Assembly: GCF_002201535.1 (NCBI RefSeq)
Contig: NZ_NIWW01000001.1
Span: 730,933 to 794,932, forward strand
DNA from: Lacimicrobium sp. SS2-24
GTDB lineage: Bacteria > Pseudomonadota > Gammaproteobacteria > Enterobacterales > Alteromonadaceae
Length of the DNA: 64,000 nucleotides
Direction of reading: 5' to 3'
Every line of letters starts with the position of its first letter. The stretch's first letter is position 1. Made by a program: the position numbers and the translations under genes. Of this stretch, positions 35,164 through 44,270 are shown piece after piece. The notes beneath the pieces are model-generated. The model was not told where the DNA came from. It worked only from the letters and a program-made list of their open reading frames with translations, and did no database searches.

Positions 35164-35331
35164 AGCTGGTGTCTGGTCTTCATGGTGTTATTTTCCTATA
35201 CTGGCGCGGAGTTTATAACAATAAAAGCGCTGTAACCAAACCGCCATTGTTTGGCAGGTACAGCAACAGGCACCGAGGACGACGGCGGTATGCATATGCA
35301 ACGGCCAATGTCCGGACAACGAGAGAATGCT

Positions 35332-36954
35332 ATGAAAATTAAATTGCTAGGTGCAGCGATCGTTCCGCTGTTATACACCCTGGGGTGCACCAGTACAGAC
35401 GCGCCCAGAAACAACTTTCAACAGGTCTATGACCAGATTAAAGCCAAAGATCTGGCTCAGCACACCAAAGTATTGTCTTCCGATGAGTTTGAAGGACGTC
35501 TTCCGACAACCGTGGGCGAGGAAAAAACCCTGGATTACCTGGTGAGTGAATTTAAACGCCTGGGCCTGCAACCCGGCAATGGCGACAGCTTTTTCCAGCC
35601 CGTTAAATTACTGGAAATCACCGCCGATCCTGACATGACCATGCAATTGGGCAGCCAGACTCTGAACTACAAAACCGATATGGTTGCCGGTACCCGCCAG
35701 GAACAGGAAAAGGTCAGCCTGAATGACTCCGAACTGGTGTTTGTAGGCTATGGTGTGAACGCCCCTGAGTATGGCTGGAACGATTACGCCGGCCTGGATG
35801 TAAAAGGCAAAACCGTGGTCATTCTGGTCAATGATCCGGGCTTTGAAAACCCTGACAGCGGCAAGTTCCAGGGAACCACCATGACTTACTACGGACGCTG
35901 GACCTACAAGTATGAAGAGGCGAGCCGTCAGGGTGCTGAAGGAGCCATTATCGTCCATGAGACGGCCCCGGCTTCCTATGGCTGGTCTGTGGTTGCCAAC
36001 AGCTGGAGTGGTCCGCAATATGGACTGGTCACCGATAACGGCAATGCCGATCGGGTAGCAGTAGAAGGCTGGATCACCTTAGATGCCGCACAAAAACTGT
36101 TCGCCGAGGCGGGCAAAGACTTTGCCCAAATGAAAGCGAAAGCCCTGCAAGGCCCTACTGCCGAAGCACTGGGCTTAAACGTATCGGTCGAGGTTAACAG
36201 CACGCTGAAGCGTTCAGAGAGTCAGAATGTGATTGCCACCCTGCCGGGTCGTGAGCATGCTGACGAGCACATTATCTATACGGCGCACTGGGATCATTTA
36301 GGCAAAGATGAAAGCCTCGAAGGCGATCAGATATACAACGGTGCCCATGACAATGCGACCGGCACCGCAGCGCTGCTGACTATGGCCAAAGCCTTCTCCA
36401 ATCTGAATCAACGGCCCAAGCGCTCGGTCACTTTCCTGGCCGTAACGGCTGAGGAACAAGGCTTGCTGGGTTCAGCCTATTATGCCGAACATCCGGTGAT
36501 TGCTTTAGACAAAACCGTTGCCAACCTGAACATGGATGCCATGAATATTCTTGGGCGGACCAAAGATGTGGCGGTCGTTGGACAGGGCAAATCCGAACTT
36601 GAGGATTACCTGCAAAAAGCAGTAAAACGCCAGGGCCGTTATCTGACGGGTGAAGACAGACCGGAAGCGGGTTATTACTATCGCTCTGATCACTTCAGCC
36701 TGGCTAAAAAAGGCGTTCCGGCGTTGTATGCCAAAGGCGGCACCGAAGCCTGGGATGAAGATACTGCGCGCTACCGTAAGCGTACTCAGGTGATCACCCG
36801 TGGATGCTACCATCAGGTCTGCGACCAGTTCCGCGAAAACTGGGATTTCCGCGGCGTACAGCAGGATACCCGCATGTTCTTTGAAGTGGGTTTTGACATT
36901 GCCAACAGCGATGACTGGCCTGCCTGGAATCCAACCAGCGAATTCCAGCGCTGA
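35332..36954 (+). CDS. M28-family zinc aminopeptidase lipoprotein
   Basis: A 540-residue envelope peptidase. The signal peptide ends in a lipobox-like LGC (near residue 19). A protease-associated (PA) domain is inserted near 130-260 (VGYGVNAPEYGWNDYAGLDV, GKTVVILVNDPGF, GAEGAIIVHE). The catalytic core from about 290 has the two-zinc ligands: HWDHLG, HDNATGTAALL, AEEQGLLGS (catalytic and bridging acidic residues), NMDAMN and SDHFSLAKKGVPALY. It probably removes N-terminal amino acids from peptides in the periplasm. I chose the ATG at 35332, where the signal peptide begins; the frame extends to 35251. Confidence 0.93.
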   Translation: MKIKLLGAAIVPLLYTLGCTSTDAPRNNFQQVYDQIKAKDLAQHTKVLSSDEFEGRLPTTVGEEKTLDYLVSEFKRLGLQPGNGDSFFQPVKLLEITADPDMTMQLGSQTLNYKTDMVAGTRQEQEKVSLNDSELVFVGYGVNAPEYGWNDYAGLDVKGKTVVILVNDPGFENPDSGKFQGTTMTYYGRWTYKYEEASRQGAEGAIIVHETAPASYGWSVVANSWSGPQYGLVTDNGNADRVAVEGWITLDAAQKLFAEAGKDFAQMKAKALQGPTAEALGLNVSVEVNSTLKRSESQNVIATLPGREHADEHIIYTAHWDHLGKDESLEGDQIYNGAHDNATGTAALLTMAKAFSNLNQRPKRSVTFLAVTAEEQGLLGSAYYAEHPVIALDKTVANLNMDAMNILGRTKDVAVVGQGKSELEDYLQKAVKRQGRYLTGEDRPEAGYYYRSDHFSLAKKGVPALYAKGGTEAWDEDTARYRKRTQVITRGCYHQVCDQFRENWDFRGVQQDTRMFFEVGFDIANSDDWPAWNPTSEFQR

Positions 36955-37310
36955 TCTATCAGTGAGGAGTAAGGGGAGAGGTGCAAGGAGCCTCACCACC
37001 TTTCTCCTCACCTTCCCTGCTCTCTCCTATCCCTTCACTTCTTACTATCTTATTCCTTAATCGGTAACTTTATTACACAATCATCTTGCATTTTTTGACA
37101 GGGCTGGCATTGTCTGGATTGAAAGGAATGTTTCGTAAAACCCCCTTTCACGGAATTTTTTTGCTAAAGAGCTGTTTTTTCACAATTTAGTAACTCATTC
37201 CAGACCATTTTCAATGAAAATGCAAAACAGATATCCTCCGATATCAGGCTGCACAGCAACGTCTGTGCGAGCCAGACACTTTATTAATCAGCCAGGAGAG
37301 ACCCTTATTT
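36955..37310 (+). other. Gene-free leader region of asnB with two short hairpins
   Basis: 356 bases without a gene. A TTGACA-like hexamer occurs at about 37097 (TTTTTTGACAGGGC). Two perfect inverted repeats precede the ribosome site: GATATC-CTCC-GATATC (37230-37245) and GCACAG-CAACGT-CTGTGC (37251-37268), about 40 bases before the start codon. They could influence asnB translation or transcription, but no known riboswitch is recognised. Confidence 0.45.
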
Positions 37311-38984
37311 ATGTGCGGTATATTCGGTATTCTTGACATCAAAACGGATGTCACCGAGCTACGCTCCAAAGCCTTGGAGCTGTCCAAGTTATTACGCCAT
37401 CGTGGCCCCGACTGGTCAGGGATCTGGAATAATAATAATACGATCCTTTGCCATGAACGTCTGGCTATTGTCGATTTGGATAATGGCGCACAACCGCTGA
37501 TAAGTACCGATAATAATCAAATCCTGGCCGTAAATGGCGAAATCTACAATCATAAGCAACTTGAACAGGCCCTGGATACGCCTTACGAGTTTAAGACCCA
37601 CTCTGATTGCGAAGTGATTCTGCCTTTATATCAGCAAAAAGGTGTTAACTTTATTGACGACCTCAAAGGGATGTTTGCCTTTGTGCTCTATGACCAGGCC
37701 GAAGATGCCTACCTGATTGCCCGCGATCATATCGGTATTATTCCCCTTTACACCGGTTACGATGAACACGGCAATTTCTATGTGTCATCTGAGCTGAAAG
37801 CCCTGTCGCCGGTGTGCAAAACCATCAAGGAGTTTCCTCCGGGTCATTATCTGTGGAGTAAAACCGGGGAACTGAAAAAATACTACCAGCGCGACTGGAT
37901 GCAGTACGATGCGGTCAAAGACAACACCACGAATCTTGAAGATCTGAAAGTTGCCTTTGAAAAAGCCGTAAAGTCACATCTGATGTCTGATGTGCCCTAC
38001 GCGGTTTTGCTTTCAGGCGGCCTCGACTCCTCTCTGGTTTCTGCCATTGCCGCTAAATATGCCGCAAAACGGGTAGAAGATGAGGATCAATCAGAGGCCT
38101 GGTGGCCACGCTTACACTCCTTTGCTGTTGGTCTGGAAGGCGCACCGGATTTACTCGCGGCGCGTAAAGTCGCCGACATGATTGGCACCGTACATCATGA
38201 AATTCACTTCACCATTCAGGAAGGTCTGGATGCGATCAAGGATGTGATTTACAACCTTGAAACCTACGATGTCACCACCATTCGGGCGGCCACGCCCATG
38301 TACCTGATGTCGCGTAAAATCAAAGCCATGGGCATCAAGATGGTGCTTTCCGGCGAAGGTTCAGATGAAATTTTTGGTGGCTACCTGTATTTCCACAAGG
38401 CCCCCAACGCCAAAGAGCTGCACGAAGAAACCGTGCGCAAACTGGATCGCCTGCACATGTTTGACTGCCTGCGCGCAAACAAGTCCACGTCGGCATGGGG
38501 CGTCGAGGCGCGGGTTCCGTTTTTGGACAAAGACTTTATGGATGTGGCCATGCGCCTTAATCCCAAAGATAAGATGTGTATAGACGGTCGCATGGAAAAG
38601 TGGGTACTGCGTAAAGCCTTCGATAATGGCGAATACCTGCCCGCTGAGGTGCTGTGGCGTCAGAAAGAGCAGTTTGGTGACGGTGTGGGTTATTCCTGGA
38701 TTGACTCTATTAAAGATTACGCCCAGACCCAGGTGACCGACCAACAACTGCAAACCGCTGGGTTCCGCTTCCCGGTCAATACTCCGGATACAAAGGAAGG
38801 GTATTTGTTCCGCACCCTGTTTGAACAGCATTTCCCTCAGGAAAGTGCCATCAACTGTGTGCCCGGCGGCAAATCCATCGCCTGTAGCACAGTGGAAGCT
38901 CTGGCCTGGGATGAAAGTTTTGCCAGTATGGCCGACCCTTCCGGGCGCTCCATGAAAGGTGTGCATTCAAGCAGCGCCGAGTAA
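37311..38984 (+). CDS. asnB: Asparagine synthase (glutamine-hydrolysing), AsnB
   Basis: A 557-residue enzyme making asparagine from aspartate, glutamine and ATP. The class II glutaminase domain begins MCGIFGI (Cys2 nucleophile) and includes RHRGPDWSG and NGEIYNHKQL. The synthase domain carries the PP-loop LLSGGLDSSLVSAIAA near residue 230 and SGEGSDEIFGGYLYFHKAP near 345, with FLDKDFMDVAMRL after it. The length matches E. coli AsnB (554). The start has AGGAGAG about 10 bases upstream and must be this ATG because the cysteine follows it. Monocistronic. Confidence 0.98.
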   Translation: MCGIFGILDIKTDVTELRSKALELSKLLRHRGPDWSGIWNNNNTILCHERLAIVDLDNGAQPLISTDNNQILAVNGEIYNHKQLEQALDTPYEFKTHSDCEVILPLYQQKGVNFIDDLKGMFAFVLYDQAEDAYLIARDHIGIIPLYTGYDEHGNFYVSSELKALSPVCKTIKEFPPGHYLWSKTGELKKYYQRDWMQYDAVKDNTTNLEDLKVAFEKAVKSHLMSDVPYAVLLSGGLDSSLVSAIAAKYAAKRVEDEDQSEAWWPRLHSFAVGLEGAPDLLAARKVADMIGTVHHEIHFTIQEGLDAIKDVIYNLETYDVTTIRAATPMYLMSRKIKAMGIKMVLSGEGSDEIFGGYLYFHKAPNAKELHEETVRKLDRLHMFDCLRANKSTSAWGVEARVPFLDKDFMDVAMRLNPKDKMCIDGRMEKWVLRKAFDNGEYLPAEVLWRQKEQFGDGVGYSWIDSIKDYAQTQVTDQQLQTAGFRFPVNTPDTKEGYLFRTLFEQHFPQESAINCVPGGKSIACSTVEALAWDESFASMADPSGRSMKGVHSSSAE

Positions 38985-38992
38985 ACAATCTG

Positions 38993-39031
38993 CAGCGACG
39001 GCCGTAATACTGTTATGGCCGCCGCTGTTTT
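38993..39031 (+). terminator. Probable terminator after asnB
   Basis: CAGCGACGGCC and GGCCGCCGCTG pair (one mismatch) around a 13-base loop, followed by TTTTACC and TTTTT. The T-run is broken, so efficiency is uncertain. The remaining gap to 39289 has no gene. Confidence 0.6.
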
Positions 39032-39289
39032 ACCTTTTTGCTGATTCTACCCCTCCCCTGGCTAACCCTCCGTAAGACAACGCACCCAACGCTCTACAAA
39101 AACTCAACAGAGCACTCAAGATCGTACTGACAGAGTCACACGGGTCACAGAGCGGATAACCCGGGCTGACACCACCGATAGCCGTACTCTGTGAAAAAAA
39201 CGATTGTTCCCCTTCGTGTTCAAAGGCAGAGCACTTGGCTTAATAAGCAATCCCGATTACTCTGTAACACTGCACAGGAGGGTCAGATA

Positions 39290-40894
39290 ATGCACTGGAT
39301 GTTTTTTATTGTTCACTTGGTCCTTTTTGGTCTGATCGCTCTACTCTGGCTGAAATGGCCCTGGTGCGGATGGTTAGGGTTATTGCCAGCGCTGACTCTG
39401 TTGGTGGGTCTTCATGATATGTTTCAGACCCGCCATACCATTTTGCGCAACTTCCCGTTAATTGGACGGGCTCGCTGGATTATGGAATCCCTGCGTCCCT
39501 TTGTGCGCCAATATCTGGTCGAATCTGATCTGGATGGCACCCCTATCAGCAGAATGTTTCGCTCCATCGTTTACCAGCGCGCAAAAGGTGTGCTTGACTC
39601 TCTGCCCTATGGTACCCGGCTGGATACCTACACTGAGGGCTACGAATGGATAGGTCATTCCATTGCGGCGCTGAACATCAAGCATCTTGATCCACATCCC
39701 CGCGTTCTTATCGGCTCAGCCCAATGCACCTTGCCCTACCAGGCAAGCCTGCTAAATATTTCTGCCATGAGTTTCGGTGCCCTGAGCAATCATGCCATTC
39801 TGGCACTGAATAAAGGAGCGAAGCTCGGAGGCTTCAGCCATAACACCGGAGAAGGCGCGATTTCTGATTATCACTTGCGTCATGGCGGTGATCTGGTCTG
39901 GCAAATCGGTACAGGTTATTTTGGTTGTCGTAACGCCGATGGCAGTTTCAATGCCGAGCATTTCCAGGAAAAAGCCCGCCTCGAACAGGTTAAAATGATC
40001 GAAGTGAAATTGTCTCAGGGCGCAAAACCGGGTCATGGTGGCATATTGCCAGCAGGTAAAAACTCAGAAGAAATTGCCCGTATTCGCCTGGTTGAGCCGC
40101 ATCAGGATGTGATCTCTCCGTCGGCCCACCATGCCTTTTCAACGCCCATTGAGATGCTGGAATTTATTCAGCAGCTCAGGCAACTCAGTGGCGGTAAACC
40201 GGTCGGCATAAAACTTTGTGTGGGCCGCCAGAGTGAATTCATGGCCATTTGCAAAGCCATTATCAGAACCGGCATCACCCCGGATTTTATCACTGTAGAT
40301 GGCGGTGAAGGTGGCACAGGCGCAGCGCCGCTGGAATACAGCAACTCCCTGGGTATGCCCCTGCGTGATGGCATCGCATTTGTGGCGGATTGTTTAACCG
40401 GTTTTGGACTGCGCGATGAGATCAAGATTATTGCTTCAGGCAAAATTTTTTCCGCTTTCCATATGATGCGCGCGCTGGCACTGGGTGCGGATCTCTGTAA
40501 CAGTGCCCGGGGCATGATGCTGGCACTGGGCTGTGTGCAGTCACTGGTGTGCAACACCAATCGCTGCCCCACCGGGATCGCCACTCAGGATAAGCGGTTA
40601 ATCCGCGGCCTGGATGTTACCGACAAGGGGCAGCGGGTGGCCCGCTACCATAAAGAAACCCTGCATGCTGCCGTTGACATGGCCTCCTCATGTGGTCTTA
40701 AAAGCCCTGGACTCATCACCCGCAGTCACGTCTTTCGCCGGGTTGATCATCAGCATGCACTGCGCTTCGATCAGTTATACCCCTCACCAAAATCAGGCAG
40801 CTTTCTCAGCAAGCCCTACCCGGAAGCCTTTTCTACTTATTTGCAGGAAGCCTGTGCAGAACAATTTATGCCAGAGGCATATCTAAGCCACTAA
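39290..40894 (+). CDS. FMN-binding glutamate-synthase-like membrane protein
   Basis: A 534-residue protein with one or two N-terminal membrane helices (FIVHLVLFGLIALLWLKW, GWLGLLPALTLLVGL) and a glutamate synthase central/FMN domain (about 130-500): LLNISAMSFGALSNHAILAL, GGFSHNTGEGAIS, FITVDGGEGGTGAAP, LGADLCNSARGMML and the cysteine block CNTNRCPTGIA. The glutaminase domain of GltB is absent, so this is the stand-alone family whose substrate is unknown. I chose the ATG at 39290, preceded by AGGAGG at 39276-39281; the frame extends to 39191. Monocistronic. Confidence 0.9.
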   Translation: MHWMFFIVHLVLFGLIALLWLKWPWCGWLGLLPALTLLVGLHDMFQTRHTILRNFPLIGRARWIMESLRPFVRQYLVESDLDGTPISRMFRSIVYQRAKGVLDSLPYGTRLDTYTEGYEWIGHSIAALNIKHLDPHPRVLIGSAQCTLPYQASLLNISAMSFGALSNHAILALNKGAKLGGFSHNTGEGAISDYHLRHGGDLVWQIGTGYFGCRNADGSFNAEHFQEKARLEQVKMIEVKLSQGAKPGHGGILPAGKNSEEIARIRLVEPHQDVISPSAHHAFSTPIEMLEFIQQLRQLSGGKPVGIKLCVGRQSEFMAICKAIIRTGITPDFITVDGGEGGTGAAPLEYSNSLGMPLRDGIAFVADCLTGFGLRDEIKIIASGKIFSAFHMMRALALGADLCNSARGMMLALGCVQSLVCNTNRCPTGIATQDKRLIRGLDVTDKGQRVARYHKETLHAAVDMASSCGLKSPGLITRSHVFRRVDHQHALRFDQLYPSPKSGSFLSKPYPEAFSTYLQEACAEQFMPEAYLSH

Positions 40895-41054
40895 AACTGT
40901 ACAGTCGATGTGCCTTCGTCTGTGCGTGAAGGCTGGGCGCCAGGTATGCCTTAAGGTATAATCAGCGCCATGAAATGGCATGGCACTGCATTGCTTGAAA
41001 TCAGGCGTGGCCATCCCCAATAAGCGTTTGTTATTGACTGTGTTGGAGTTGTTA

Positions 41055-41318
41055 ATGGATACCCGTTTTGATGAGCTGCTGGACTTTCCCTGTTACCAGA
41101 CCTTTAAGGTGCTGGGCATTGCCCATGAGCAGTTGCCCGAACAAGTGGTATCCTGTCTTCAGGAGCACGCCCCTGACGATTACAACCCCAATATTCGTCC
41201 CAGCAGTAAGGGCAACTATCACTCCGTTTCCATAGATGTGAAAGTGACCAGCAAAGAGCACATGGAAACCATCTACATCGAACTGGGCAAACTGGAATTG
41301 GTGCGGGTGGTACTCTAA
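41055..41318 (+). CDS. ybeD: YbeD family protein (DUF493)
   Basis: 87 residues, the same length as E. coli YbeD. It is an ACT-like small domain of unknown function conserved before lipB: FDELLDFPCYQTFKVLGIA, YNPNIRPSSKGNYHSVSIDV, and METIYIELGKLELVRVVL at the C-terminus. I chose the ATG at 41055 (GGAG upstream) because it matches the family start; the frame extends to 40980. It is separated from lipB by three bases. Confidence 0.93.
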   Translation: MDTRFDELLDFPCYQTFKVLGIAHEQLPEQVVSCLQEHAPDDYNPNIRPSSKGNYHSVSIDVKVTSKEHMETIYIELGKLELVRVVL

Positions 41319-41321
41319 GCC

Positions 41322-41969
41322 GTGTCACCACCGCTGATTGTTCGCCAACTGGGCCGCCAGGACTATCAACCCATATGGCAGGCCATGCAGAATTTTACCG
41401 ATAACCGTACCCTGGATACGGCCGATGAATTGTGGCTGGTAGAACATAACCCGGTGTTTACCCAGGGACAGGCCGGAAAAGAAGAGCATCTGCTGGCGCC
41501 CGGAGATATACCGGTGGTCAAGGTCGATCGGGGTGGGCAGGTTACCTATCATGGTCCCGGTCAACAAATGCTCTATGTACTGCTGAACCTCAAGCGGCGC
41601 AAGATTGGCGTGCGAGATCTGGTAACGGCACTGGAGCAGGCGGTAGTGGAGGCTTTGCAGCCATTCGCCATTGATGCCTACCCCAAAGCCGATGCCCCCG
41701 GAGTCTATGTGGACGGTAAAAAAATCTGTTCAGTGGGACTGCGTATCCGCAAAGGCTGCTCTTTTCATGGCCTTGCGCTGAACGTCAATATGGATTTATC
41801 CCCCTTTGCCCGGATCAATCCGTGCGGCTATGCCGGACTTGAAATGGTACACTCTGCCGCGCTAGGCGGTCCGGAAAATCTGGCCGAGGCAGGTCAGCAG
41901 TTGATTGCAGCGTTCTGCCGTCAGTTAGAAATTGAACACACAGAGTATCGAGAAGGTTTTGATGACTAA
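41322..41969 (+). CDS. lipB: Octanoyltransferase
   Basis: A 215-residue cytoplasmic enzyme moving octanoate from acyl carrier protein to the lipoyl domains of 2-oxoacid dehydrogenases. Active-site elements are [12 protein letters not shown], the Lys in [14 protein letters not shown] and the catalytic Cys in [10 protein letters not shown], as in the E. coli enzyme. It starts with GTG at 41322, three bases after ybeD stops, and overlaps lipA by eight bases (ATGACTAA), so the three are coupled. Confidence 0.97.
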   Translation: MSPPLIVRQLGRQDYQPIWQAMQNFTDNRTLDTADELWLVEHNPVFTQGQAGKEEHLLAPGDIPVVKVDRGGQVTYHGPGQQMLYVLLNLKRRKIGVRDLVTALEQAVVEALQPFAIDAYPKADAPGVYVDGKKICSVGLRIRKGCSFHGLALNVNMDLSPFARINPCGYAGLEMVHSAALGGPENLAEAGQQLIAAFCRQLEIEHTEYREGFDD

Positions 41970-42924
41970 AGCACGCGTTCAGGCGGGGGTAAAACTTCGC
42001 GACGAAGACAAGGTAAAACACATTCCCGTAACCATCGTTCCAACCGAGCGGGAAGAAATGCTGCGCAAACCTGAGTGGATCAAGATCAAACTACCCCGCT
42101 CTACGGAACGGGTGGATCAGATCAAACAAACCCTGCGCAAAAACGGTCTTTATTCAGTGTGTGAGGAAGCCAGTTGTCCGAACCTCTCCGAGTGCTTTAA
42201 TCACGGCACCGCCACCTTTATGATTCTGGGTGACATCTGTACACGTCGCTGCCCGTTCTGTGACGTGGCTCATGGTAAGCCGTTGCCTCCCAGTGCTGAA
42301 GAACCTGAAAAGCTGGCAAAAACCATCGCCGAGATGCAATTAAAATATGTGGTGATCACATCGGTGGATCGCGATGACTTGCGTGATGGCGGTGCACAGC
42401 ATTTCGTTGACTGTATCAATGCCATTCGCCAGCACAGTCCGGCCACCAAAATTGAAGTGCTGGTACCGGATTTTCGCGGCCGCATGGACCGGGCCCTGGA
42501 GATCTTCAAAAACGGCGTTCCTGATGTGTTTAATCACAATCTGGAAACCATTCCCCGGCTTTATCGTGAGTGTCGTCCCGGTGCCAACTATAAATGGTCA
42601 CTGGAACTGCTTAAGAAATTCAAACAACAGCATCCGGATATCCTGACCAAGTCTGGCCTGATGATGGGCATGGGCGAAGATCAGCAGGAAATGGAAGTGG
42701 TGCTCAAAGATTTGCGCGATCATGATGTCGATATGCTGACCCTGGGACAATACCTGCAGCCCAGCCGCCATCACTTCCCGGTGAAGCGCTATGTCCATCC
42801 GAGTGAGTTTGATGCACTGCGTGAACGCGCTTATGAATTAGGCTTTACTCATGCTGCCTGTGGTCCACTGGTGCGCTCCAGCTATCACGCCGACCGCCAG
42901 GCCGCCGGCGACGAAGTCAAGTAG
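41962..42924 (+). CDS. lipA: Lipoyl synthase (radical SAM)
   Basis: A 320-residue radical SAM enzyme inserting two sulfurs into protein-bound octanoate. The auxiliary cluster cysteines are in [12 protein letters not shown] and the radical SAM cluster in [19 protein letters not shown] and the terminal RSSYHAD motif (the conserved Arg-Ser-Ser-Tyr) are present. The start at 41962 overlaps the end of lipB and matches family length (E. coli 321). A strong terminator follows. Confidence 0.98.
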   Translation: MTKARVQAGVKLRDEDKVKHIPVTIVPTEREEMLRKPEWIKIKLPRSTERVDQIKQTLRKNGLYSVCEEASCPNLSECFNHGTATFMILGDICTRRCPFCDVAHGKPLPPSAEEPEKLAKTIAEMQLKYVVITSVDRDDLRDGGAQHFVDCINAIRQHSPATKIEVLVPDFRGRMDRALEIFKNGVPDVFNHNLETIPRLYRECRPGANYKWSLELLKKFKQQHPDILTKSGLMMGMGEDQQEMEVVLKDLRDHDVDMLTLGQYLQPSRHHFPVKRYVHPSEFDALRERAYELGFTHAACGPLVRSSYHADRQAAGDEVK

Positions 42925-42943
42925 GCCTTGCATCTTTAATACG

Positions 42944-42971
42944 AAAAAGCCCGGCATCTGCCGGGCTTTTT
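42944..42971. terminator. Rho-independent terminator after lipA (bidirectional)
   Basis: AAAAAGCCCGGCA and TGCCGGGCTTTTT pair around a two-to-four-base loop. It also stands after the convergent protease gene on the minus strand. Confidence 0.92.
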
Positions 42972-42997
42972 ATTGCTTTAGCGTTTCTGATAAGTGA

Positions 42998-43861
42998 TTA
43001 GTTATTGGGCCACTGCGCCCAATTTGCACAATGACTGCCCTTATCTCTTCCGGTCGGCTCACGCAGTTGTCCTCCGTAGATGGCATTCATAATCGCCCGT
43101 GGATGCGCCACCAATTCGCCTTTCTTGCGTGCGATCATGCCAAAGTGGGCCATAGAGAAACCGTGCCCCATTTCGTGAATAGCGACAGTCGGAAAATCAA
43201 TGGTGCCATCGGGCGCGATTTCAGCATCTGACCATTCAAAATCATCGTTGTAGTAGATTTCACGAACCGCCACATCCGCTTTACCATTAGTATCAATGTC
43301 GGTGAGATTGCCACTACCATCTACCCAACTGAGTGTAAATGCAACGCCAAGTACATTAGTGTTTGCCGCAAAATAGGGAAAATCTGCGCCTCCCAGAAAA
43401 CCCACCTGGGTAACGTCCGCCTCGGTGAGGCTGAGATCAATGATCCCCGTATTAAAAAACTTCTGAACAAGTCCTTGTGATACCGGATCCACGGCATTTT
43501 CCACCAACATCATATTAGAGCAACCCTGAGCATCCCAGGTATCTACAGCAAGCCGCATACTGCCAACTTCGTCCGATACATTTACATCATCAGTCAGGTT
43601 TCCTGTTTTAATCCCGTAATGAACCCCAGGACCGGTTCTCCAGCTTGAACGAGGATCATCGTAAACGAAATCCTGGGTCAACTGTCCGTTACCCAAATCT
43701 TTACGCAGAATTTCGATACCGCCTGCCATTCCATTTTCACCGGTTGTTAAAAACTCAATCGTGGTCATCACAACACGATGGTCAGAGAAGTCATTTGCCA
43801 TCAGAGGCGCAGCGGTCAGTGCACAGGTTGTCAGCAGGCCGGGTAAGACTAATTTTTTCAT
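42998..43861 (-). CDS. Secreted metzincin-like zinc metalloprotease (HExxHxxxxxH)
   Basis: A 287-residue exported protein: signal peptide MKKLVLPGLLTTCALTAAP, cleavage near LMA. Near residue 230 is HEMGHGFSMAH, i.e. HExxHxxxxxH, the zinc signature of metzincins (matrixin-like), preceded by FPTVAI as usual for the active helix. The region AVDTWDAQGCSNM is matrixin-like in position. A downstream Met-turn candidate is RAIMNAIYGG. Four cysteines at most, so at most one or two disulfides. It is a single gene with AAAGAGGA upstream of the ATG. Substrate unknown. Confidence 0.85.
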   Translation of the reverse strand: MKKLVLPGLLTTCALTAAPLMANDFSDHRVVMTTIEFLTTGENGMAGGIEILRKDLGNGQLTQDFVYDDPRSSWRTGPGVHYGIKTGNLTDDVNVSDEVGSMRLAVDTWDAQGCSNMMLVENAVDPVSQGLVQKFFNTGIIDLSLTEADVTQVGFLGGADFPYFAANTNVLGVAFTLSWVDGSGNLTDIDTNGKADVAVREIYYNDDFEWSDAEIAPDGTIDFPTVAIHEMGHGFSMAHFGMIARKKGELVAHPRAIMNAIYGGQLREPTGRDKGSHCANWAQWPNN

Positions 43862-44270
43862 TTGTGGTTCCTCTTTAATTATCTAAATGCCTGTCCGGAA
43901 CTACTGTTATGATAGGTTAATCATCTCATCAGGACTTAAAGAGCATAGTTAGCTTTAGGAAAGGTGCAATCCTTTCCCGGAAAGTGCCTTTTTGTAGTCT
44001 TTTCTGCTGAACACTACTGACGTTTCACAATACCCCTGGTTTGAACAGGAGTCTTTTCCTATGTGATTGAAAACACAATAATACTTATAGATAAGTTCGA
44101 GCCAGGTACAGTAGTTTGTCGGCAAGTTCACTTGACAGGCACCGGTACGCTGAACCTTGCCTCTTTGCATGTTCGTCATAAAAGCATCACCGTATCGTCA
44201 TCTGTCAGTCATCGGTCTGCAATCTATCCCGACGTATCCTTGTGGGATCACATAACACAAGGAAAACACT
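43862..44270. other. Gene-free region between divergent secreted-protein genes
   Basis: About 410 bases. A perfect hairpin GGAAAGG-TGCAAT-CCTTTCC lies at 43958-43977, followed by CGGAAAGTGCCTTTTTG, which could be a second imperfect stem with a T-run. Short frames here have no recognisable features. The promoters of both flanking genes must lie within. Confidence 0.45.

Noticed and set aside
43955-44179. 74-codon frame in the gap between the metzincin-like and collagen-like genes
   Set aside because: It overlaps the hairpin region and has no signal, domain or ribosome site.
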